DNA of 13,770 nt from Bacteroidales bacterium UBA1392. GTDB lineage: Bacteria; Bacteroidota; Bacteroidia; Bacteroidales; UBA932. Position numbers and translations under genes: made by a program. How positions within the stretch are numbered: the stretch's first letter is position 1; each line of letters begins with the position of its first letter. Below, piece by piece: positions 6,240 through 13,254 of this stretch. The stretch is from assembly GCA_002305275.1 (NCBI GenBank), contig DBQO01000035.1, forward strand, positions 5,023-18,792. The letters run 5' to 3'. The notes under the pieces were generated by a model. That model was not told the DNA's origin. It saw only the letters and a program-made list of their open reading frames with translations, and made no database searches.

Positions 6240-6424
6240 AGTTGCTGCTTCCCGCCGGCATTCCTGACGATATTATTGAACAAATATTCATTCCTTTCTT
6301 TACGACTAAGGAAAACGGTTCCGGTATCGGACTCAGTTTCTCCCGCCAAATTATGAAAAACCACGGCGGCACTATTGACGCACACTCTGTATCGGGCAAA
6401 ACACTCTTTGTGTTGAATCTGTAA
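6240..6424 (+). pseudogene. C-terminal remnant of a sensor histidine kinase (HATPase_c end)
   Basis: About 60 codons give the end of a kinase ATP-binding domain: AGIPDDIIEQIFIPFFTTKE (F box), NGSGIGLSFSRQIMKNHGG (G2 box), then a final strand and stop TAA at 6422-6424. The sensor, dimerisation/phosphoacceptor (H box) and N box regions are all missing. The left edge, about 6235-6250, is exactly where the oppositely oriented permease remnant also begins. Kinases of this type in Bacteroidota often sit near FtsX-type permeases together with an NtrC-like regulator, so both fragments may derive from one locus. It cannot be a functional kinase. Confidence 0.85.
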
Positions 6425-6465
6425 CGGAAATTACAAATTAAAGTCTTTTGTCCTTGACAGTTTTA

Positions 6466-7464
6466 CTATTTCTTTTTTAATTTTTTTATTTCCTGCTCTA
6501 GTTCCTTTATACTTTCAATATGTTCTATTTCTTTTTGGGCTTTTTTATACTTATCATATTCTTCGCTTGCCTTTTGCAGTGCCAAGTCGTGGGAAATAGT
6601 TCCTGCATGTTCCAATATATTTTGGCGGTTCATGGAAAGAACTTGTTTAAGACGTTCTACCCAATCTTTCATATACATAGGAATTTGCTGCATTGCCTGA
6701 CTTTCGGCAAATGCTAAAAACTGTTCCACAATTAGCTTCAATAGGCGAATTTCATCTTCTTTTAAGTAATTTTTCCCTATTTCAATGTCTCTTTTACGAA
6801 CCTTATTAGGCACAGAGGTTGAAGTCAATCCCATTTGCGGCAGCTCTGCATTGGCTCGGTAGTAAATCAACTCGGCTGCTGTTTTTCCACTTACAGCCCA
6901 AAGAAGTTTGTTTTGGACCTCCTTGTAAAAGGCAACTGTTATCTCATCTGACGGATTGTAATCGATACTTGTAGCGTAAATATCTTTAATTTGCTGATAA
7001 AAAACACGTTCTGATATTCGTATCTCGCGGATTCTATCAAGAAGCTCTTTGAAGTAGTTCATAGAGGAGCCTGACTTGAAACGCTCGTCATTCAGAGCAA
7101 AGCCCTTGATTATATAGTCGCGAAGCCGTTGCGTTGCCCAAATTCTAAAATTTGTTGCAACATGTGATTTAATTCTATATCCAACTGAAATAATAGCATC
7201 AAGGTTATAAAATTTTTGTTTTCGTTCAACCATTCGGTTACCTTCTTGTTGAACTTGTAAGAAATCCTTACAAGTTGCATCTTCTTGTAACTCACCTTCA
7301 TCAAAAATATTTTTCAGGTGCAGAGTAATGTTTTGTGGTGTTGTTTGAAACAATTCGGCCATTCGCTTTTGCGTAAGCCAAACGGTTTCATCAGTAAATA
7401 GCACATCTACTTTAATAGCACCATCTTCCGACCTGTAAATCAGCATTTCGTTTTTCTTTTCCAT
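6466..7464 (-). CDS. RhuM family protein
   Basis: A 332-residue member of the Virulence_RhuM family, named after a Salmonella pathogenicity-island gene; biochemical activity is not established. The N-terminal part has a helix-turn-helix-like stretch, WLTQKRMAELFQTTPQNITL, near residues 29-48. The family core follows, including YNLDAIISVGYRIKS (86-100) and FRIWATQRLRDYIIKGFALN (106-125). The end is a lysine/glutamate-rich coiled coil from about 295 to 332. Homologues are often accessory genes inside type I restriction-modification loci, but no hsd genes are present here. The gene is AT-rich (17 G+C in 60 bases at 6481-6540), unlike mutL, consistent with horizontal transfer. A promoter-like TAACTTTG (7557-7550) lies upstream with only a weak -33. 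Confidence 0.88.
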   Translation of the reverse strand: MEKKNEMLIYRSEDGAIKVDVLFTDETVWLTQKRMAELFQTTPQNITLHLKNIFDEGELQEDATCKDFLQVQQEGNRMVERKQKFYNLDAIISVGYRIKSHVATNFRIWATQRLRDYIIKGFALNDERFKSGSSMNYFKELLDRIREIRISERVFYQQIKDIYATSIDYNPSDEITVAFYKEVQNKLLWAVSGKTAAELIYYRANAELPQMGLTSTSVPNKVRKRDIEIGKNYLKEDEIRLLKLIVEQFLAFAESQAMQQIPMYMKDWVERLKQVLSMNRQNILEHAGTISHDLALQKASEEYDKYKKAQKEIEHIESIKELEQEIKKLKKK

Positions 7465-7549
7465 ATTTCGTTTTCTTAATCGTCCTTCTTATAATGCACC
7501 TTGTAAAAATATCCATGTTCATCTCCGCTATCCTCTACATTGCTTTTGA

Positions 7550-7557
7550 CAAAGTTA
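7550..7557 (-). promoter_or_regulatory. Possible -7 element for rhuM
   Basis: TAACTTTG on the minus strand fits TAnnTTTG. The expected -33 region holds only TGTTC, so this is a weak call. The leader would be about 80 nt. Confidence 0.3.
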
Positions 7558-7667
7558 ATATTTTTGTTTAATTCAGAACAGCCCTGTTTTTAGGGAAGGC
7601 TACAAAAAGACATAGTTTACAAATTCCCGTTAAAACTCCTCATTTTCGGTTGGTCAAACCACTTTCT

Positions 7668-7700
7668 TTTCACTTTTTCGGATTCAAAGTGCTATTTTTG
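7668..7700 (+). promoter_or_regulatory. Promoter of the TonB-dependent receptor with palindrome in its spacer
   Basis: TATTTTTG (7693-7700) fits the -7 consensus, with TTTC (7668-7671) 21 bp upstream. Between them CACTTT (7671-7676) and AAAGTG (7686-7691) form a perfect inverted repeat with a 9-bp centre, placed where a repressor would block polymerase. No riboswitch was recognised in the rest of 7465-7747. Confidence 0.5.
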
Positions 7701-7747
7701 CGTTTTCATTTTCAAAACCGAATAGTCAAGTGAAAGCGAAAAAAGAG

Positions 7748-9913
7748 ATGATAAACCTGAGATTGTTGAGATTCGAACGATTTTATCATAATAAATCAAG
7801 CGTTTTAAAACGCATTTACACGGCTATCGCCGTAGGTGCGTTATCGCTATGCACCCTTTTAAATGCTCATACTGCGCCGACACTCCCGGCAGAAAAAGTT
7901 GCTATTTATACACAGGCAGAAATAGTTGACATCAAACAACAAACGGAGAAAGTAGAAATCAACCCACAAACTGACACAATTCCCGAAAAGCTGGATGAAA
8001 TTATAATTATTGCTTTTAAGGATTCATTGCCGTTGAAACTTTCAGCGAAAATGGTGAATATCATTTTACCCAAGCAAATTGAGCGCTCCCCTGTCAGAAG
8101 TATCGAAGATTTACTTAACTATCACTCGGGAGTAGATGTGCTTCAGCGCGGACCTCACGGGGTGCAGGCAGATATAACGCTCCGTGGCGGCTCATTCGAC
8201 CAGACCGCAATTCTTCTGAATGGAGTCAACCTAACCAATCCTCAAACGGGACACTATAGCTTTGATATCCCTCTCAATCTCTCCGACATTGAGCGTATCG
8301 AAATCGTCCAGGGACCCTCATCTCTTATTTTTGGCGCGAGCGCATTTTCCGGAGGTATAAATATCATCACAAAAAAGGATATTAAGAGCAATGCATTTGT
8401 AAAACTGGAGGGTGGTATGCATGCCCTTTTCAATGCAGAAGTACGCGGTGCATTAAGGGCAAAATCCTCGGTGCACTCTCTCTCGGCCGGTTATAAGCGC
8501 TCTGACGGTTATATTGCCAACAGCGATTATAATATCATGAATTTCCTTTGGCAAAGCAGTTTTAATATTGAAGGATCTCATATCGACATTCAGGCCGGAG
8601 TGAATGATAAAAAATTCGGTGCAAATACTTTTTATGCTGCTGCTTTTCCAAATCAGTATGACGATACTCAGGGATTGTTTTTTTCTATAAAAGGAGAAAC
8701 AAACGGAAAAATCAAATTTATCCCGCAGATCTACTGGAGCAGACACTATGATGAGTTTCATCTCTTCAGACCGGGGACACCTGAGATTCCGACTTGGTAC
8801 AAGGCTCCAAACTATCACCAAACCGATGTTTATGGAGTTAACCTCAATATCCAATATATCTCGAGGCTTGGGATAACCCGTTTCGGGGGAGAGTTCAGGA
8901 ATGAAGGTGTGCTGAGCAGCAATTTGGGAAAACCGATGCGCCAACCGAGAGATAATTACACTTTGTGGGATAATCGCTCCGATCTAAGTTTTTTTGCAGA
9001 ACATAATTTTGTAATAGATAAGCTGACTCTTTCTCTCGGCGTACTTTACAACTACAATACTGCTCTTGCCGATACCTTGAAAGCAGGAGGTTTCTATCCC
9101 GCAGTCAATTTTTCCTATCGGCCGACCAATTTCATTACCCTTTACACTTCGTGGAGTAAGGCAACGAGAATGCCTACCTTTACCGATTTATATTATAAAG
9201 CCGGAAAACATCGTGGTTTCGGAGGACTCGCCCCCGAATATACTCGATCTGTAGAGTTGGGAGTGCGTTTTAGCAGACCTGTGGTCGCTGCCAACCTGAA
9301 CGCCTTTTATACTAAAGGTGACAATATGATCGATTGGATTTTTAGTACTAAAGATTCACTTTATCACGCTGAGAACCGTTCAGCCTTGAGTACCTTTGGC
9401 GCCAGTGTAGATGCGAGCATCAATCTTTCCCGTTGGTTGGGAGAGAGGCAGCCATTTGAACAGTTGAGGTTTGGTTATCAATATATTTCGCAAAAAAGCG
9501 ACAACGAGAGCCAGGATAATCCGATATCAGCTTATGTTTCCAACTATCTTAGGCATAAATTTACCCTCAGCGTAGAACACCGTATCATTAAAAACCTAAC
9601 TTTTTCGTGGAATTTGCGTTATCAGGAGCGCGCAGGAAATTATTTGAAATATATTCCGGCGACAGCAACAGAAAGAGCAAAAGAAGTGATAACATCTTAC
9701 GAGCCCTTTGTGTTGTTGGATTTGAAAGCAAATTATGCGTTGCGCAACCTGAATATTTTCGTGAATTTCAACAATCTTCTCAATACTACACACGTGGATT
9801 TCGGCAATATTCCACAACCCGGATTCTGGTTGACAGGTGGAGTTAGTTATTTTTTTAATACAAAACAGAGTTCTAAAAAAAAGAACTTCATCCGACAGGG
9901 GATGAAGCTCTAA
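7748..9913 (+). CDS. TonB-dependent outer membrane receptor (BtuB/FecA-like)
   Basis: A receptor that would import a bound ligand (metal chelate, vitamin or similar; not determinable here) across the outer membrane using TonB energy. From ATG 7748 there are 721 residues. A signal sequence follows a basic start (KRIYTAIAVGALSLCTLLNA, about 21-40), then a TonB-box-like EKLDEIIIIA near 80-89. The plug domain has SIEDLLNYHSGVDV, ITLRGGSFDQTAILLNGV and IERIEIVQGPSSLIFGASAF, and the beta-barrel follows. A GTG at 7730 would add six residues, but ATG is preferred because GTG starts are rare in this phylum. The last barrel strand, GGVSYFF, should end the protein; instead the frame continues 18 lysine-rich residues into a terminator. 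One extra T in the T-run at 9851-9856 would place a stop right after YFF. Confidence 0.92.
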   Translation: MINLRLLRFERFYHNKSSVLKRIYTAIAVGALSLCTLLNAHTAPTLPAEKVAIYTQAEIVDIKQQTEKVEINPQTDTIPEKLDEIIIIAFKDSLPLKLSAKMVNIILPKQIERSPVRSIEDLLNYHSGVDVLQRGPHGVQADITLRGGSFDQTAILLNGVNLTNPQTGHYSFDIPLNLSDIERIEIVQGPSSLIFGASAFSGGINIITKKDIKSNAFVKLEGGMHALFNAEVRGALRAKSSVHSLSAGYKRSDGYIANSDYNIMNFLWQSSFNIEGSHIDIQAGVNDKKFGANTFYAAAFPNQYDDTQGLFFSIKGETNGKIKFIPQIYWSRHYDEFHLFRPGTPEIPTWYKAPNYHQTDVYGVNLNIQYISRLGITRFGGEFRNEGVLSSNLGKPMRQPRDNYTLWDNRSDLSFFAEHNFVIDKLTLSLGVLYNYNTALADTLKAGGFYPAVNFSYRPTNFITLYTSWSKATRMPTFTDLYYKAGKHRGFGGLAPEYTRSVELGVRFSRPVVAANLNAFYTKGDNMIDWIFSTKDSLYHAENRSALSTFGASVDASINLSRWLGERQPFEQLRFGYQYISQKSDNESQDNPISAYVSNYLRHKFTLSVEHRIIKNLTFSWNLRYQERAGNYLKYIPATATERAKEVITSYEPFVLLDLKANYALRNLNIFVNFNNLLNTTHVDFGNIPQPGFWLTGGVSYFFNTKQSSKKKNFIRQGMKL
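9875..9911 (-). terminator. Intrinsic terminator of the Abi gene, inside the receptor's terminal codons
   Basis: CTTCATCC (9886-9893) pairs with GGATGAAG (9900-9907) around a 6-base loop, extended by AGA/TCT after one mismatch. Read on the minus strand it is followed by eight Ts (9882-9875), the form expected for a gene transcribed from the right. It overlaps the last codons of the receptor frame. Confidence 0.7.
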
Positions 9914-9920
9914 CCGTTAT

Positions 9921-9966
9921 TATAGTGCAATATGTATCGACTAAATGGATAACATCGGCACTTATA
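9921..9966. other. Imperfect long hairpin between the receptor and Abi genes
   Basis: TATAGTGC (9921-9928) pairs with GCACTTATA (9958-9966) with one bulge. Inside it TGTATC (9933-9938) pairs with GATAACA (9948-9954), again with one bulge. The nested symmetry suggests a folded RNA or DNA element; no known RNA family was recognised. Confidence 0.4.
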
Positions 9967-9975
9967 CTGGCTGCA

Positions 9976-9995
9976 AATGTAAAACCATTTACATT
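9976..9995. other. Short perfect hairpin downstream of the Abi gene
   Basis: AATGTAAA (9976-9983), loop ACCA, TTTACATT (9988-9995): an exact 8-bp stem, AT-rich. It lies 33 bases past the Abi stop codon. Confidence 0.5.
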
Positions 9996-10028
9996 AATAT
10001 CCAAAAATTTAGTCTCTTTTTCAGTGGC

Positions 10029-10913
10029 CTATTTAACTTGTAAATTCACTTTTATCAATTGTCTGATATCGGAATAATTTATTTCTGCTTTTTCTATGGC
10101 TTTTTCAATGCTTTTTAGCATTTCTGTATTCCTATTTGCAGACACCCTGCGAAGCAAATAAGAGATTACGGCAATTGCCGTATTTAAACTATATCCGTTT
10201 GTTCCATCTATTTTTATGGCTGGTCCATTCTTTACACTTTTCTGCAGCCTCATATCAAACAAGACGTTACCATGAGCACACAAATTGCGAACAACTCTAA
10301 TGGTTTCAAGATAGTTCTCAAAAATGGACACTTTATTTACCCCAAACCTTTTTGATATATCAGACCTATCAATATTATGCTTTAAGTTTTTATATAAAAT
10401 ATTGATCTCCCCTAAAGTCATAAACTCAATAGTTTTCCAAGCAGGAGCAAACTTATCATTAATGTACTTCTTATGATGCCTTGCTATAATAATTTTTTTC
10501 TTCAGAGAAGTATAGTATTTTTCTTCAAAACTATCAGCATATTCCGATTTGACTATACTCTTATCTACAAACCAAGTAGGTGATTCTTTGTATTTATAGG
10601 AAATAGAATAAATCAACTCAGTTCTAAAAGCGATCTCAATGCGCGTTAAGTATCTAATTAGAATATGTCGCAAGTCAAAATCAAAATAGTAAAGTGCGAT
10701 TGCATTTTCAAGAGTTGCACCCTCTTTGTATTTATGAGTTCGATTTATATGCTTAGGATAACTTTCTTCAAAAGGGAACAAGTAGAATCCCAAACGATAA
10801 TAACCAATATCATACAATATTTCTTTTGCCTTATCCTCAGATGTTATCGTTAACCCTCTAATCCTTAATTTGTCTATTTGTTCGCAAATGGCCGTAACTC
10901 TTTTTATTGTCAT
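10029..10913 (-). CDS. Abi_2/AbiF-AbiD family abortive-infection-like HEPN protein
   Basis: A 294-residue protein of the Abi_2 family, known from lactococcal phage abortive infection. Members are HEPN-type ribonucleases or RNA-binding toxins. The conserved N-terminal part has ILYDIGYYRLGFYLFPF (32-48) and YYFDFDLRHILIRYLTRIEI (75-94), and the C-terminal HEPN motif is R209-N210-L-C-A-H214 in RVVRNLCAHGNVLFD, the catalytic RxxxxH signature. Length is typical and no damage is seen. The gene is AT-rich (18 G+C in 60 bases at 10441-10500 against 34 in 60 at 1021-1080 in mutL), pointing to horizontal gain. It has its own promoter embedded in palindromes and its own terminator, so it is a single-gene unit. 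No protein antitoxin is adjacent; control by an RNA or by autoregulation is possible but not shown. Confidence 0.87.
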   Translation of the reverse strand: MTIKRVTAICEQIDKLRIRGLTITSEDKAKEILYDIGYYRLGFYLFPFEESYPKHINRTHKYKEGATLENAIALYYFDFDLRHILIRYLTRIEIAFRTELIYSISYKYKESPTWFVDKSIVKSEYADSFEEKYYTSLKKKIIIARHHKKYINDKFAPAWKTIEFMTLGEINILYKNLKHNIDRSDISKRFGVNKVSIFENYLETIRVVRNLCAHGNVLFDMRLQKSVKNGPAIKIDGTNGYSLNTAIAVISYLLRRVSANRNTEMLKSIEKAIEKAEINYSDIRQLIKVNLQVK

Positions 10914-10918
10914 ACATA

Positions 10919-10966
10919 TAGTTTTAAACTAAAACAAAGATACTAATATTAGTTTTAATTTACCAA
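10919..10966 (-). promoter_or_regulatory. Promoter and palindromes upstream of the Abi gene
   Basis: On the minus strand TATCTTTG (10942-10935) fits the -7 consensus, with TTG (10966-10964) 21 bp upstream. Two palindromes flank the -7: TAGTTT-T-AAACTA (10919-10931), covering the likely start point, and ACTAATATTAGT (10942-10953). The 9-mer TAGTTTTAA also occurs directly repeated at 10919 and 10950, 31 bp apart (three helical turns). Confidence 0.6.
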
Positions 10967-11069
10967 CAATGTGATTGTGTGTATTGATGGGCAAGTCTAA
11001 TAAAGAAAACAGACAGATTTTCTATGGCATCTTTTTCATGTTACAATAGCATTAATTTTTCAAAAAATA

Positions 11070-11100
11070 TTTGGAGATATGAAAATAAGCATTACCTTTG
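11070..11100 (+). promoter_or_regulatory. Promoter of the ABC transporter-GntR operon
   Basis: TTTG (11070-11073), 19-bp spacer, TACCTTTG (11093-11100): a full consensus promoter. The region 10967-11069 between it and the Abi promoter shows no gene and no convincing further structure. Confidence 0.8.
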
Positions 11101-11101
11101 C

Positions 11102-11125
11102 AGTGTCCTACTTCACTAATGCACT
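11102..11125 (+). promoter_or_regulatory. Operator-like inverted repeat for the operon's GntR repressor
   Basis: AGTG (11102-11105) and CACT (11122-11125) frame an imperfect inverted repeat with further TA...TA symmetry inside. It starts immediately after the -7 box, covering the start point. YtrA-type GntR repressors commonly bind such sites before their own operons, and this operon encodes one. Confidence 0.5.
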
Positions 11126-11182
11126 AAACAATTAAGTGAGAATATTATTTAAAAATCGAATGAATTACAAAAACAAACAGAT

Positions 11183-12013
11183 ATGATTACAATTAACGAT
11201 CTCTCGTTCAAGTACGGTAAAAAAGAAGTATTGAACGATATTTCAATGAAGCTTGAGGCCGGAAAAATTTACGGACTGTTAGGAGAAAACGGAGTGGGAA
11301 AGACTACCCTACTGAAAATTATTTCCGGACTGCAAAAACCATGGAAGGGAACATGTTCGGTTTTTGGTGAAAATCCTTTCGACAGAACTCCATCCTTTTT
11401 AAGCCGTCTCTTTTATTTGCCCGAAGAGTTGGAGTTTATTCAAAATGACTATTCCATTGGCGATTTTGCAAAAATTAACGCTCCCTTTTATCCCAAATTC
11501 GATAATGAAAAATTCGACTCCATTTTAAAGGAATTTGAGGTAGATGGAGATAAAAAACTAAACAGACTATCCTACGGACAAACAAAAAAGGCAGCCCTGT
11601 CATTCGCTATCGCCACAAATGCCGAACTGTTGCTATTGGACGAACCGAGCAACGGCTTGGATATTCCCTCTAAAACTCTTTTCCGCAGAATTATTGTGCA
11701 GTATGTGTCGGACAATACCTGCACTTTGATTTCTACTCATCAGGTACGCGATCTGGAAAACCTCATTGATCCGATTATCATTCTTGACAACAAGGCGGTA
11801 CTGGTGAACGCATCATTTGAGAAAATTTCCGAAAAACTCTATTTCGGACTCTACTCTTCAGTTCCCGCTAACGCTCTCTATTCCGAACCCACACCGGGTG
11901 GTTACCTTTGTGTAATGGAGAATGAGGATCTGGGCGAAAGCAAGGTAAACATAGAAGCGCTATTCAATGCCACCATGCATCACAAAAGCCGAATTAAAGA
12001 ACTTTTGGCATAA
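11183..12013 (+). CDS. ABC transporter ATP-binding protein (YtrB-like)
   Basis: A 276-residue ATPase that would energise the membrane protein encoded next. Walker A is GENGVGKTT (34-42), the signature is LSYGQ (129-133), Walker B is LLLLDEP (149-155), with a D-loop GLD and the switch histidine in STHQV (H186). Like other YtrB-type ATPases it has LPEE (79-82) in the region where a Q-loop glutamine would be. About 75 residues follow the ATPase core and may contact the permease. It is the first gene of an operon with a 6-helix permease, a GntR regulator and a second ABC ATPase. The leader of about 75 nt contains an operator-like repeat. The substrate is unknown; related operons respond to cell-envelope stress. 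Confidence 0.93.
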   Translation: MITINDLSFKYGKKEVLNDISMKLEAGKIYGLLGENGVGKTTLLKIISGLQKPWKGTCSVFGENPFDRTPSFLSRLFYLPEELEFIQNDYSIGDFAKINAPFYPKFDNEKFDSILKEFEVDGDKKLNRLSYGQTKKAALSFAIATNAELLLLDEPSNGLDIPSKTLFRRIIVQYVSDNTCTLISTHQVRDLENLIDPIIILDNKAVLVNASFEKISEKLYFGLYSSVPANALYSEPTPGGYLCVMENEDLGESKVNIEALFNATMHHKSRIKELLA

Positions 12014-12061
12014 GTACGACAAAAAATTGATCCGGAATAATCACCTTAAAACAGAACAACA

Positions 12062-12871
12062 ATGAACAACAATATATTTCAATTTGAGAGAGTAGGGAAA
12101 CTTATCGGGAGAACATTTCGACAAAACTCCAAAACGTTGCTAAATAATACTTTGGTTTTAGCCGGACTTCCCATCTTGTTTTTACTTATAGCCAGATTGA
12201 CATCCAATGAAGGACCTGCGCTTCTTTTCAGGAGCAACTTTTTGGCTTTTACCGTGGGAGTTATATTTATCTTTTCTCCTTTCTTCTATTTTTATTTCTA
12301 CAATCATCCTAAAAAAGGGTTGTCAGAAGTGATGCTTCCCGCATCTATGTTGGAGAAATTTGCGGTGATGCAAATGGTTTGCATGATTTCCGCACCACTT
12401 ATGGTTTTGGTTTTTCTGGGCGGAAGTGATGCACTTATGACACTTCTCTTTCCCAAGTACCAGGATGGTTATGCTATCGTTCATTTTTTCAATAATAGGT
12501 TGACTACCGAAGGTGTGCTGTTAGCATTTCTTTCCTTGCAAGCAGTATTCTTCGCAAATCTCTTTTTTGTAAGAAGAAAAATACTCAAAAGTATCGCAAG
12601 TTTTATTGTTATCAACATGGTGCTTTCCATTCTAATCATAGCACTGATAAAAGGACTTGATGTTTTGGGCTTTTTAGAGGGATATGAAGGAAGCGTAGGG
12701 TATAAAGGAGATATAAATATTTCCTATGGCGACCGAGGCTTGTTTGATTTTTACAGAGGCGACCATCCTTTGATGATATTTATGATGATACTCAGACTGT
12801 TCATGGAAATGGTTTTGCCGATACTCTTAATGCTTGGCTCATATCGCTTAATGAAAACTAACAGGTATTGA
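12062..12871 (+). CDS. ABC transporter membrane protein, six helices
   Basis: A 269-residue membrane protein with about six hydrophobic segments near 27-46, 60-80, 101-122, 147-170, 177-204 and 236-262. There is no signal peptide and no large periplasmic domain, unlike MacB/FtsX permeases. The position 48 bases after the YtrB-like ATPase and directly before the GntR gene makes it the permease partner. Sequence between the fifth and sixth segments (about 205-235) is glycine/tyrosine/aspartate-rich and likely exposed. No family motif is recognised; the assignment rests on topology and operon context. The stop codon is two bases from the GntR ATG. Confidence 0.82.
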   Translation: MNNNIFQFERVGKLIGRTFRQNSKTLLNNTLVLAGLPILFLLIARLTSNEGPALLFRSNFLAFTVGVIFIFSPFFYFYFYNHPKKGLSEVMLPASMLEKFAVMQMVCMISAPLMVLVFLGGSDALMTLLFPKYQDGYAIVHFFNNRLTTEGVLLAFLSLQAVFFANLFFVRRKILKSIASFIVINMVLSILIIALIKGLDVLGFLEGYEGSVGYKGDINISYGDRGLFDFYRGDHPLMIFMMILRLFMEMVLPILLMLGSYRLMKTNRY

Positions 12872-12873
12872 TT

Positions 12874-13251
12874 ATGATAAATTTTGATGAACATAAGCCC
12901 ATTTATCTTCAAATATCGGACTCGATTTGCGAAAAAATTCTCAACGATGAGTACGCAGAAGATGAACGAATACCTTCCATAAGGGAGATGGGGGCGCAAT
13001 TGGGTGTGAATCCCAATACCGTTATGCGGAGCTACGACCATTTGAAATCGCTCGATATTATTTACGATAAGCGCGGCATGGGTTTTTTCGCATCGCCAGA
13101 TGCCAAAAGGAGCGTGAAAAAGATGTATAAAAAGGAATTTTTTGAAATGGAATTGCCGGCCATTATGAAAAAAATGAAGCTTTTGGATATAGATACCGAT
13201 GAATTGGTACTAAAAATGCATGGCACAGATGACAAACATTCTGAGTTTTAA
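12874..13251 (+). CDS. GntR-family transcriptional regulator, YtrA subfamily
   Basis: A 125-residue repressor with an N-terminal winged helix (about 1-75). The typical opening is PIYLQISDSICEKIL (9-23), the recognition region is RIPSIREMGAQLGVNPNTVM (32-51), and the wing is DKRGMGFFA. Only about 50 residues follow, the hallmark of the YtrA subfamily, whose members dimerise through a short helical tail and control adjacent ABC transporter operons. An alternative TTG start at 12868 would overlap the previous gene; ATG 12874 gives the normal N-terminus. The inverted repeat at 11102-11125 is its likely target, making the operon autoregulated and induced by an unknown signal. Confidence 0.92.
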   Translation: MINFDEHKPIYLQISDSICEKILNDEYAEDERIPSIREMGAQLGVNPNTVMRSYDHLKSLDIIYDKRGMGFFASPDAKRSVKKMYKKEFFEMELPAIMKKMKLLDIDTDELVLKMHGTDDKHSEF

Positions 13252-13254
13252 ATT

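Noticed and set aside
6240..6385. N-terminal 49 codons of the permease frame (start at 6385)
   Set aside because: They are the antisense of a recognisable histidine kinase C-terminus and show no permease similarity, so they are not counted as part of the gene.
7465..7747. Cobalamin or other riboswitch ahead of the TonB-dependent receptor
   Set aside because: No B12-box or other recognisable aptamer core was seen; only a promoter with a palindrome in its spacer.
8453..8944. Minus-strand open frame of 163 codons inside the TonB receptor
   Set aside because: It is antisense to the conserved receptor barrel, with no domain, promoter or neighbour to support it.
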